Positions 7,393 to 14,360 of a stretch of 64,000 nucleotides of DNA are shown here, one piece after another. Location: contig NZ_MCHY01000001.1 in the NCBI RefSeq assembly GCF_003609605.1, positions 81,471 to 145,470 of the forward strand. Direction: 5' to 3'. The DNA comes from Ammoniphilus oxalaticus. GTDB lineage: Bacteria; Bacillota; Bacilli; Aneurinibacillales; RAOX-1. Within the stretch, counting starts at the first letter, position 1; every line of letters begins with the position of its first letter. The notes below the pieces were generated by a model. It made no database searches. It was not told the origin of the DNA and saw nothing but the letters and a program-made list of their open reading frames with translations. The translations under genes were made by a program, and so were the position numbers.

Positions 7393-7722
7393 ATGTTTTT
7401 GGAACTTATAAATAATGCATTTATTGACTCTTCTTTTTATTTATATTTAGGTACAATTTTGATTACATTTGGTGTTTATTATCAATTAAATAATATTTTC
7501 ATTGAGAGTGATTATTTATTTTACAATAAACATCAAAACACTAAGGTTAATTTTAGCCATATGGAGACATTTGTCATTAATGAATCCATTGTAATTTGGC
7601 TTATCATAACATTTAAAAGAATAGATGAAAAAGATGATAAAGAAGACAATTCCTCCTCTTATTTTAAGAATTTGTTTAAAATAAGAGGAGGACAACTATG
7701 GAAAGAAACATTTTGTTTATAA
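7393..7722 (+). CDS. 109-residue hypothetical membrane protein ahead of yidC
   Basis: ATG at 7393 follows AAGGGAGGTGAGTAAAA, a strong ribosome site. A hydrophobic N-terminal half (residues ~8-36) and a second segment near 60-75 suggest membrane association; the rest is acidic. The 3' end overlaps the start of the YidC gene by 25 bases, so the two form an operon. I recognise no family. It may be a remnant whose 3' end was replaced by the next gene. Confidence 0.55.
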   Translation: MFLELINNAFIDSSFYLYLGTILITFGVYYQLNNIFIESDYLFYNKHQNTKVNFSHMETFVINESIVIWLIITFKRIDEKDDKEDNSSSYFKNLFKIRGGQLWKETFCL

Positions 7723-8480
7723 CCCTTAAAAAATATCAACTTTTAATTTTATTGCTACTATCTTTGTTCTTACTTGGGGGGTGTGGAAACAACTTCACAC
7801 CTATTGATAGTTCATCGACGGGTTTCTTTGATCATTATTTTGTATATCCTTTTTCTCTTCTGATTAAAAAAGTTGCCTTTTGGTTTCAAGGTAATTATGG
7901 AATTGCTATTGTTCTCATTACAATAAGCATTCGCTTTGTGTTAATGCCTTTTTTGATCCGACAATCAAGGAGTAGTAAGGAATCACAAGATAAAATGGCA
8001 ATCCTAAGGCCTGAGATCGATTTAATTCAGGAGAAATATAAAGGTAAGAAAAGTACAGAAGATCAGCTAAGTATGCAAAGAGAACTAAGTGATCTTTATA
8101 AAAAACACGATTTTAATCCAGTTAAAATGGCTACAGGATGTTTGCCACTAATTATACAGACACCTTTTCTTATAGGTTTTTATTATGCTATTAGACGAAC
8201 TCCAGAAATAGCCGAACAGTCTTTTCTTTGGTTCAATCTAGGAGAAACAGATATTTTATTTGTTGTTTTGGCCGCAATTATTTACTATATCCAAGCAAGA
8301 GTTGGTCTGATCGGCTTGGAAGAAATCCAGCGTAAGCAAATGGCTATCATGGGCTTAATATCTCCGATTATGATTGGTGTTATTTCTCTGAATGTTCCAG
8401 CAGCACTGCCTTTATATTGGGCTGTAGGTGGATTATTTATGATTGTGCAGACACTTATTATAAAAAAGTATGTGTATTAA
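7698..8480 (+). CDS. yidC: Accessory YidC/Oxa1 membrane protein insertase (lipoprotein type)
   Basis: A 260-residue protein starting at ATG 7698 after AAGAGGAGGACAACT. It has a signal ending in the lipobox LLGGC (Cys ~29), as in Bacillus SpoIIIJ and YqjG. This is followed by the five-helix YidC core: a helix at ~62-82, the charged hairpin with RPEIDLIQEKYKGK, then MATGCLPLIIQTPFLIGFYY and further helices. The conserved basic residue in the first core helix is visible in ISIRFVLMP. The family inserts proteins into the cytoplasmic membrane. It sits in a mosaic region rather than the rnpA-yidC locus, so it is presumably an extra paralogue. Confidence 0.9.
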   Translation: MERNILFITLKKYQLLILLLLSLFLLGGCGNNFTPIDSSSTGFFDHYFVYPFSLLIKKVAFWFQGNYGIAIVLITISIRFVLMPFLIRQSRSSKESQDKMAILRPEIDLIQEKYKGKKSTEDQLSMQRELSDLYKKHDFNPVKMATGCLPLIIQTPFLIGFYYAIRRTPEIAEQSFLWFNLGETDILFVVLAAIIYYIQARVGLIGLEEIQRKQMAIMGLISPIMIGVISLNVPAALPLYWAVGGLFMIVQTLIIKKYVY

Positions 8481-8485
8481 AAGAT

Positions 8486-8520
8486 AATAGAGTAGCTAAA
8501 AGCTACTCTATTTTTATTTT
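8486..8520 (+). terminator. Terminator after yidC
   Basis: AATAGAGTAGCT/AGCTACTCTATT with a three-base loop, followed by TTTATTTTT. Confidence 0.9.
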
Positions 8521-8593
8521 TCATCGTCAAAAACAGCTTAAGTTCTTTATCTTTGGATGTTTTCGTATGGGGCCCTATCACTTGAAATTACTT

Positions 8594-8834
8594 GTAAATG
8601 CCGCCCGCGGGATTCAATGGCGCGTATGTACACGATTTTTTTCATGGTGGTCGATTTCAAAAAGGATGCGGTACGCCCCCACTCGTAGTCGGTAGAGTCT
8701 CGCATAGCCTTTCATCGATCGAATATCGCCGATCGGGGGACTTGAAGAAGACCTCTTAATCCTAATGCGATGCGTTCTTGAATGGCTTTTTCTTGCTTGG
8801 CTAAAAATTTAATGCTGTTTCTATGGTAAATCAA
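8594..8834 (-). pseudogene. Decayed RelE/ParE-family toxin gene
   Basis: From a TTG at 8834 the frame reads LIYHRNSIKFLAKQEKAIQE and RIALGLRGLLQVP. It then needs a one-base shift near 8740-8760 to go on as PPIGDIRSMKGYARLYRLRV and GAYRILFEIDHHEKN. The YRLRVGxYRILFEID core is the hallmark of RelE/ParE toxins. A second slip near the end alters the last residues. Toxin activity is not expected. Confidence 0.75.
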
Positions 8835-9071
8835 CGGATAATCCGAACGCGGGTTTAACGTTCTTTCCCGTTATAAAGCCTTCCTCGCTGTCTAATTGAT
8901 GAAGTTCTTCCTCTGTAAGGGGTTCGTCGTCAGGTTCCATCCGATCGATCGCATCACGATTGGGGCGTGTGTGATGAAGCGTAGAAACTTTAAATAATCA
9001 TAGGCCGACTGAGATGCTTTCTTTGGCAGCACATGAATCAATTTAATTAGATCTTCTTTTCTAATCGCCAT
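8821..9071 (-). pseudogene. Decayed antitoxin gene partner of the RelE-like toxin
   Basis: ATG at 9071 starts MAIRKEDLIKLIHVLPKKAS and QSAYDYLKFL. A frameshift follows, after which the reading continues with IDRMEPDDEPLTEEELHQLD and EEGFITG. The architecture (helical N-terminus, acidic C-terminal toxin-binding part, overlap with the toxin start) fits a type II antitoxin. GGAT-type spacing upstream gives only a weak ribosome site. Confidence 0.65.
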
Positions 9072-9161
9072 GACCCATCATCCTTTCAATTCCTGTTTAA
9101 CCTGTTGTGCGTTCGTTTACAATGAGTCGCCAGATAGTAACAAACTTGGGAAAAATAACAC

Positions 9162-9848
9162 TTAATAGTTTGTTTCGTTATCACCTATATCATTATCCCA
9201 ATTGGAAGCAATTTGATTATAGAATATTGCAACAGAAGCAGAGATGTATGGAATCAACCACAGAAATCCAATTCCCAACGTAAACAAACATAGAATTCCC
9301 CAACCAACAAAACTTAGCCATAACAGGAAGTACTTCCACTTGTATCCGTTCATCATTTTCCTACTCTCCGTTATTGCCTCGGTCACTTTATAATCAGGAT
9401 GATCCCGTAATATAAAGAATGTTTGAGAGTAAGCTAATCCTTTTATAATTCCAGGAACAATCAATAATAATGACCATAAAAACAAATAAATAACTTGTAA
9501 AATAGATGCCCCAATCATTTTAAATGAAGTTTTTCCATCTTTATATATTGAAAACACATCAGAAATTCGTGGATCCTTTTTCCGTATCAATGATAAAAAG
9601 AACCAAGATACACCTATGTCAAAAGGAATTAGCGCAATGGAAATTATTATACTTACAACATCTACTCCTATTGATCTTTCCTCTTGATCCAACCATTCAA
9701 TAACCCCGCCACTCATAAAGACCTCAATAATAGTGGGAATTACAAAGTTTAATAAAAATAAAATAAAAGTAAGTAAAACGACTAATCCCCAATTTCCCTT
9801 CAATGATGATTTAGATTCGCTTTTAATTTCTGAGATTCTTAAATTCAA
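9162..9848 (-). CDS. DUF975 family membrane protein
   Basis: A 228-residue protein if started at the TTG at 9848, which lies behind AGAAGGAG; the frame runs eight basic codons further upstream without a site. It begins with the family signature (NLRISEIKSESKSSLKGNWG), followed by about five membrane helices and the conserved loop ILRDHPDYKVTEAITESRKM and MNGYKWKYF. DUF975 proteins are common in Firmicutes and have no proven function. The C-terminal tail is acidic. It is transcribed in the same direction as the MutS-like gene, about 100 bases further upstream. Confidence 0.85.
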   Translation of the reverse strand: MNLRISEIKSESKSSLKGNWGLVVLLTFILFLLNFVIPTIIEVFMSGGVIEWLDQEERSIGVDVVSIIISIALIPFDIGVSWFFLSLIRKKDPRISDVFSIYKDGKTSFKMIGASILQVIYLFLWSLLLIVPGIIKGLAYSQTFFILRDHPDYKVTEAITESRKMMNGYKWKYFLLWLSFVGWGILCLFTLGIGFLWLIPYISASVAIFYNQIASNWDNDIGDNETNY

Positions 9849-9948
9849 TATTCTTTTTCTCCTTCTTCTCAAAATTCATCTTAATCTCTTTCCCTTGGAG
9901 TGGAGCTAGTATAGATGTATGGACACTGTTTAGTTAAATCTCTATCAA

Positions 9949-11763
9949 TTAAAGCTCATCAATACCAATCATCCTAATTAAGTAAAGGGCATTAGTAGTT
10001 TTAGACACTCCAGGGGATAATTTATAATCAAATATGATTTGATTATCTACATATCTTTCTGAAAAGTGAAAATTGTCTACATCTATCTCTTTATCCATCT
10101 CAATCTCACTCAATTCAAGATCGTGTGTTGATACAAGTCCCACGGCGCCCATTTTGCTTAATTTTTTTATGACCGCGGTTGCTCCAATATGCCTGTCTTT
10201 AGAATTTGTTCCTCTAAAAATTTCATCTAATAAAAAAAGGATGGAGTTTCCCTTGTTAGCTTCTTGGATAATGTCTTTTATTCTTAGTAGTTCAGCATAA
10301 AAGGAAGAAATCTTTTTTTCCAAATTATCATTCACTCTCATGGATGTATAAATGTCCATTATGGAGCACTTAAAATCACTTGCGCAAACAGGCGCCCCTG
10401 CATATGCCAAAACCAAATTTAAGCCAACAGTCCTTAATAACGTACTTTTTCCAGACATATTTGATCCTGTGATCAATAAAACATGGCCACTTCTCTTTAT
10501 TGATAGGTTATTACAGACACGATCACTTGAAAATAAAAGTGGATGTCCCATATTTTTTGCGGTGAGATTTTGTTTGGATATCGTCAACTCCGGGGTGTCC
10601 CAATTAGGATGATCGTATCGTATTGTCGATAAGCTCGATAATTCCTCTAACCTGCCAATAACAGTAAGCCAATTACGTACGCTAGACCCCGACTTTTTCT
10701 TCCACTTTTCAAGCGCAATCATGCAGTGGTAATCTAATAAGAAAGTTACATTGAATAAAAAGTAGATCAATGGACTATATTTGAAACTCATCATATCAAC
10801 AATAAAAGATAATTCTTTAATTTGCCTGGAGGCATAATTACCATTCGAGTCAATTAGACCTGATTTAAGCTCAGATAGATACTTGGATTTGAATTTTTCA
10901 CATTCAATTTTACTTAGTAGTCTTTGGTAATTAAGGATCGTATCATGATGCAGGTTTATCATCTTATGAGTATTCCTATACAATCTTAACCCCATAACAA
11001 ATAAACTGAATTGAGTAAGTAACAGTATCCCTGTTATATAAAGAAAGCCTATGCCAATTAGAAAGGGCAAAATGAGCGATAGCACTGTAGCTAACGAAAT
11101 GGCTCGGATACTCCATACCAACCAGGTATTTCTGAATATGTGGTTTTCATTTTCTGCCCATTTACATAACGGCTCAGGGTTGTTCATTTCATTTTTACTT
11201 GAACTACCTTCCGCAAAAAAGTGTTGTTTCCAATCGAGCTTATCAGCAAGTTCATTAATTGCATCTTGTCTTTCCCTAATTCTTGAAATACTTTTCTCTG
11301 GGTGAGTCAAGGAACTTACCAAGAGTTTTCTTCCTAAAAATGTAAAGGTGTTATTAATCCACTGAAATACTGAAGCTTGTCCAAATATATCTAAATCAAC
11401 GCTATACGGATGGTTTGGATCCCTATACTCCTCTCCGGTATCCGTGAATCCAACCCATTTTCCATTAATTCTGTCAATTGCTTGCCGATTGATATTTAAA
11501 AGGGAAAGAGCCAATTTCCTCCGTCGTTTTTCTTTTTCATGTCGAATAATAAAAAGGACAAATGCAACAAAAGAGAGAGCTAAGGACAAACCTCCAAAAA
11601 TACGATATTCAAAGTAAAGAAATAGCGCGCCAAAAACAATCCCTAAAAATGCAATCAACCGCGAATTGCTTAAGTTTTTACATTTCCGATCGGCCTGAGT
11701 ATATTGTATAAAATATCTCCTTTCACGTATTTGATACTCATGTTCCGCATTATACATGTTCAA
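9949..11763 (-). CDS. MutS-related ATPase with N-terminal membrane helices
   Basis: About 604 residues from a TTG at 11763 that follows GGAGGGG by about nine bases. There are two hydrophobic helices near residues 35-75 and two more near 215-260. The C-terminal third is a MutS-type ABC ATPase: Walker A GSNMSGKSTLLRTVG, Walker B LFLLDEIFRGTNSKDRHIGA and the switch STHDLEL. The mismatch-recognition and connector domains of MutS1 are absent, as is the Smr domain of MutS2. The protein therefore belongs to the poorly known short 'MutS family' membrane ATPases. A role in mismatch repair should not be assumed. Confidence 0.82.
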   Translation of the reverse strand: MNMYNAEHEYQIRERRYFIQYTQADRKCKNLSNSRLIAFLGIVFGALFLYFEYRIFGGLSLALSFVAFVLFIIRHEKEKRRRKLALSLLNINRQAIDRINGKWVGFTDTGEEYRDPNHPYSVDLDIFGQASVFQWINNTFTFLGRKLLVSSLTHPEKSISRIRERQDAINELADKLDWKQHFFAEGSSSKNEMNNPEPLCKWAENENHIFRNTWLVWSIRAISLATVLSLILPFLIGIGFLYITGILLLTQFSLFVMGLRLYRNTHKMINLHHDTILNYQRLLSKIECEKFKSKYLSELKSGLIDSNGNYASRQIKELSFIVDMMSFKYSPLIYFLFNVTFLLDYHCMIALEKWKKKSGSSVRNWLTVIGRLEELSSLSTIRYDHPNWDTPELTISKQNLTAKNMGHPLLFSSDRVCNNLSIKRSGHVLLITGSNMSGKSTLLRTVGLNLVLAYAGAPVCASDFKCSIMDIYTSMRVNDNLEKKISSFYAELLRIKDIIQEANKGNSILFLLDEIFRGTNSKDRHIGATAVIKKLSKMGAVGLVSTHDLELSEIEMDKEIDVDNFHFSERYVDNQIIFDYKLSPGVSKTTNALYLIRMIGIDEL

Positions 11764-12101
11764 AAGGATAGCCCCTCCACTCAAGGAATTGTTGTGGTAA
11801 ACCACGATTAAACCAGTATGAATAAGCCATTCAAGTGTCCTTGGTTATCAAATCATTACGTTTTATTTAGAAAACATCTTATTATATTGATCAATAGACG
11901 CAGTCAAATGGATATTATATCCATAATAGGTGGAAGTCAATGTGATTTCCAATGCTACTTAATTATGACTATTTAAAGAAGGGGTGAATTATAATTAAAT
12001 CAGTATATACTCGACATATAATATGACTTATATGCGCACGAAAATGCATCTAACTGCATTTTCTCATATGCGAATACGCATATTTTCATTTTTAAAAAAT
12101 A
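11764..12101. other. AT-rich intergenic stretch
   Basis: No gene is seen. A 9-bp hairpin GAAAATGCA/TGCATTTTC lies near 12038-12061, followed by CATATGCGAATACGCATATT, another small dyad. A palindrome TGGTAAACCA lies near 11796 upstream of the MutS-like gene. Confidence 0.4.
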
Positions 12102-12130
12102 AAACAAGCACTTATAAGAAGCGCTTGTTT
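12102..12130 (-). terminator. Terminator of the doc operon
   Basis: Read on the minus strand, AAACAAGC and GCTTGTTT arms enclose CTT/AAG pairs and are followed by TATTTTTTA. It starts immediately after the toxin stop codon. Confidence 0.75.
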
Positions 12131-12132
12131 AG

Positions 12133-12537
12133 TTACTTATCGTCTTTAATTTGAACAGCATGTTGTTCGATCCATTCAGCGATTTGATGAATATCTTTTT
12201 CCTTCGTCGCGATCTCTATTGCTAGGTCAAACAGTTCGCCCTCGTGCATATCTAGCTCATACCCATTAAAGTTTAAAAACATCTCAGCACAACCTATTGA
12301 CGTTCGTTTATGAGCATCGTTAAAACAATGCAAGGTTGCAATGGATTCCATGTAGATGGCTGCCTTTAAAAATAGACCAGGGAATGCTTCTCCCTTTAAT
12401 CCGAATGGGCCGTAAAACGGCTTTTCTGCTATGTAATCAAGCATACCAGGATCTTTTATTCCCGGTATGCCTCCGTACGTTTCGAGCATGATGTCATGTA
12501 TGAGGCGAATATCGTTGGCTGTTAATCCAACGATCAA
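12133..12537 (-). CDS. doc: Doc-type toxin (Fic/Doc family)
   Basis: A 134-residue protein with the Doc motif HCFNDAHKRTS (~74-84), which contains the catalytic His and the H-x-F-x-D-A-x-K-R pattern, and an upstream GGIPGIKDPGMLDYI as in death-on-curing proteins. In the family these enzymes phosphorylate EF-Tu and stop translation until the antitoxin binds. The ATG overlaps the last codons of the upstream antitoxin gene, a standard toxin-antitoxin arrangement. The asparagine often found before KR is His here (DAHKR). The rest looks intact. Confidence 0.88.
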   Translation of the reverse strand: MIVGLTANDIRLIHDIMLETYGGIPGIKDPGMLDYIAEKPFYGPFGLKGEAFPGLFLKAAIYMESIATLHCFNDAHKRTSIGCAEMFLNFNGYELDMHEGELFDLAIEIATKEKDIHQIAEWIEQHAVQIKDDK

Positions 12538-12701
12538 TTCTTAGAAAGTCTCCTTAGATCCTCGTTATATCGATTTGTAAATTTATTCATACGATCGCGG
12601 AGGAATTCTTCACGTTCTTTTTGAGATGAATTTTGAGATTTTTTAATATCCTTGTTATCTACAGCCATTTCAGTATCCTCCCAATCTTCTTCTCTTTTCA
12701 T
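12534..12701 (-). CDS. Antitoxin partner of the Doc-type toxin
   Basis: A 55-residue, highly charged protein starting at ATG 12701 (MKREEDWEDTEMAVDNKD...), 10 bases after GAGAGGATG; a slightly longer reading is possible. The C-terminal half (REEFLRDRMNKFTNRYNEDL) is a predicted helix suited to toxin binding. No Phd or AbrB DNA-binding fold is obvious in so short a chain. Assignment rests on gene order: it overlaps the toxin start by four bases. The inverted repeat at 12830-12873 upstream could be its operator. Confidence 0.7.
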   Translation of the reverse strand: MKREEDWEDTEMAVDNKDIKKSQNSSQKEREEFLRDRMNKFTNRYNEDLRRLSKN

Positions 12702-12829
12702 TTTATCACATCCTCTCACCTGATAGTCTGTCCAGTTTAAATAGATTTTCTACCAAGTTATGAGGAATCATAGTTGATTATGTGTATCTAATATTACATG
12801 TATTAACGCTTTTTGTCATGTAAATTCGA

Positions 12830-12873
12830 TTACATCAACGTAAACGGATACGTAGATGTTTACGTTGATGTAA
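12830..12873. repeat. 16-bp perfect inverted repeat (hairpin I)
   Basis: TTACATCAACGTAAAC is the exact reverse complement of GTTTACGTTGATGTAA, around a 12-base centre containing ACGTAGATG. It shares CATCTACGT and CGTAAAC with hairpin II at 13911-13964. The two bracket the 1-kb block that holds the broken lipoprotein and the 69-residue ORF. Confidence 0.8.
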
Positions 12874-12999
12874 GATGTGTCTCAATAGATACTATTTATT
12901 CAGATATGATTCAGGAACGTTTTGGATTAAAATATCGTCTTTATAGAGACTTGCTCTTTGAATGGGGATCTACACGGTAAAACGGAGGGACAAGAGGAA

Positions 13000-13482
13000 T
13001 TGTTGTTGTTGATTAACCACCGTCAACGATGGTCTGTTTTTATCGTTAGTTTTTTTAATGTAGTGATTTTTTCAGGGTGCAGTAAAGAAAATAATGTGTT
13101 GTTTCTGTCTGGTGAAGGAGAAGATTGGAAGATTGAGTCTTACTCTTTATAAATAACCCCTACAACAATAAAGACGGGAGGTGGGGAAATTATAAAAAAA
13201 TATGAATCAAGATATGATCTCCAATTTATTGGTATAGAAGCCTTTGCTGAAATCGAAGGAGTTGATCGGCATAAGTATTTTTCTGATATTAAGGAAATGG
13301 GTCCGGTGAACAAGGTTCAGGCCGATATAGGTAGATCTAACTTGGGGGTTTATCCCAATAAAAATGGAGATCCGATAACATTTGATGATATTCGTCAAAT
13401 TTATATGATGATATATTGGGTAAAGGTCGGGAATGAAGAGGTGTTTGAAGAGAAAATTGAATTAATTCCCGAATCTATTTAA
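13000..13482 (+). pseudogene. Lipoprotein gene split by an in-frame stop
   Basis: From TTG codons at 13000-13009 (behind GGAGGGACAAGAGGAA) the frame gives a signal with lipobox IFSGC, then NNVLFLSGEGEDWKIESYSL and a TAA at 13150-13152. The same frame, without any shift, continues as ITPTTIKTGGGEIIKKYESR and on to VFEEKIELIPESI at 13482. This matches the usual layout of Bacillus 'GEGEDW' lipoproteins, so one nonsense codon has cut a single ~160-residue gene. The downstream half has GGGAGGTGGGG before an ATT codon, but re-initiation there is speculative. The last 21 codons recur at 3612-3677. Confidence 0.7.
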
Positions 13483-13498
13483 TATTTTGGATCTTTAA

Positions 13499-13545
13499 AA
13501 TTTGCATAGCCCGCATCTAGAGTGACATGGCGTAATTTTGTGAAG
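13499..13545 (+). repeat. Shared post-ORF motif, copy d
   Basis: TTTGCATAGCCCGCATCTAG then AGTGACATGGCGTAATTTTG. It begins 17 bases after the lipoprotein pseudogene stop, with an insertion between the two halves of the consensus. Confidence 0.5.
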
Positions 13546-13570
13546 TCGGAATTTAATAGGGGGTAGGCAT

Positions 13571-13780
13571 TTGATTATATTGTATTATTTGAAGAAGATA
13601 TTAAATTCGTTTGGAGATGTCTTTTATAATTTCTTTAGAGAGGGAATATGGATTGCAGGTTTCTTTTATTTGTTGAATAAAACATTTGAATCTGAAAAAT
13701 TAAAGAAAATATCAAAAGGAGTTATTATAGTTGTTTTAACTATCTTATTTCTCCGTTCAGTGTTTTATTTATCCTTTTAG
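13571..13780 (+). CDS. 69-residue membrane protein
   Basis: TTG at 13571 follows GGGGGTAGGCA. The product is hydrophobic (MIILYYLKKILNSFGDVFYN...) with two likely helices, around residues 20-38 and 48-67, and a short basic loop. No family recognised. It lies inside the block bracketed by hairpins I and II and is followed 55 bases later by a possible copy of the shared motif. Confidence 0.5.
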   Translation: MIILYYLKKILNSFGDVFYNFFREGIWIAGFFYLLNKTFESEKLKKISKGVIIVVLTILFLRSVFYLSF

Positions 13781-13835
13781 AACAACCTTTCCTTATGCTC
13801 TTTAGGTGAGTGCTTAATAAAACTTGAAAAATCGA

Positions 13836-13864
13836 CTAGCGAGACAAAGTTGTCATTTTGTGTA
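13836..13864 (+). repeat. Shared post-ORF motif, possible copy e
   Basis: AGCGAGACAAAGTTGTCATT then TTGTGTAC aligns to GGGAGACATAAGGTGGATTT plus TGTC of copy c. Confidence 0.4.
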
Positions 13865-13910
13865 CAGGTTATTTATAAAAAGCTAAAATAAAACAATCTG
13901 TAAAAAACAC

Positions 13911-13964
13911 AAACATTCCATCTACGCACACGTAAACATCTACGTGTGCGTAGATGGAATGTTT
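13911..13964. repeat. 24-bp perfect inverted repeat (hairpin II)
   Basis: Arms 13911-13934 and 13941-13964 are exact complements (AAACATTCCATCTACGCACA plus CGTA, and its reverse) around the 6-base loop AACATC. There is no T-run after the right arm, so a terminator is unlikely. It is related to hairpin I at 12830-12873. Confidence 0.9.
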
Positions 13965-14089
13965 CAATAGTGCGTCTTATTGGTGTATTTATAACAAAAA
14001 GATAAAACGAGAAATGTACTTTCTCATCCTTCTTTATGTGATTGCTTCTTTATTCTAGCAAATGTATTCCCTACGCCTCTATGATGCTA

Positions 14090-14336
14090 CTACTCATTCT
14101 CCTCGGATAACGATCTAGCACGATCATCCAAGTAACGATATAAAGTAGACTTACTAATTCCAGTCGCTTCTTTGATGTCATATAGCGTATATTTTTTACT
14201 GTCATACATTTGAAAAGCGCGCTGTAAATTGTCATCCGTTTTTCGTGGACGACCAATCGATTTACCCTGCTGTTTTGCCGCTTGCAGCGTAAAGGTTGAA
14301 GAATGGCTTAGGAATTTAGACTGTAATTCCATAAAA
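14090..14336 (-). pseudogene. C-terminal remnant of a serine recombinase (resolvase), copy 1
   Basis: The frame carries LQSKFLSHSSTFTLQAAKQQ, then GKSIGRPRKTDDNLQRAFQM and IKEATGISKSTLYRYLDDRA. This is the linker and helix-turn-helix of Tn3-type resolvases/invertases. The catalytic N-terminal domain is missing: upstream of ~14336 the DNA switches to the start of the SulP gene on the other strand. A second, longer remnant with the same DNA lies at 21508-21909. Confidence 0.85.
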
Positions 14337-14360
14337 AAAGCATCATGGAAGGGGAATAGT

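Noticed and set aside
10073..11305. Plus-strand ORFs inside the MutS-like gene
   Set aside because: Antisense shadows without ribosome sites; the minus-strand gene has full ATPase motifs.
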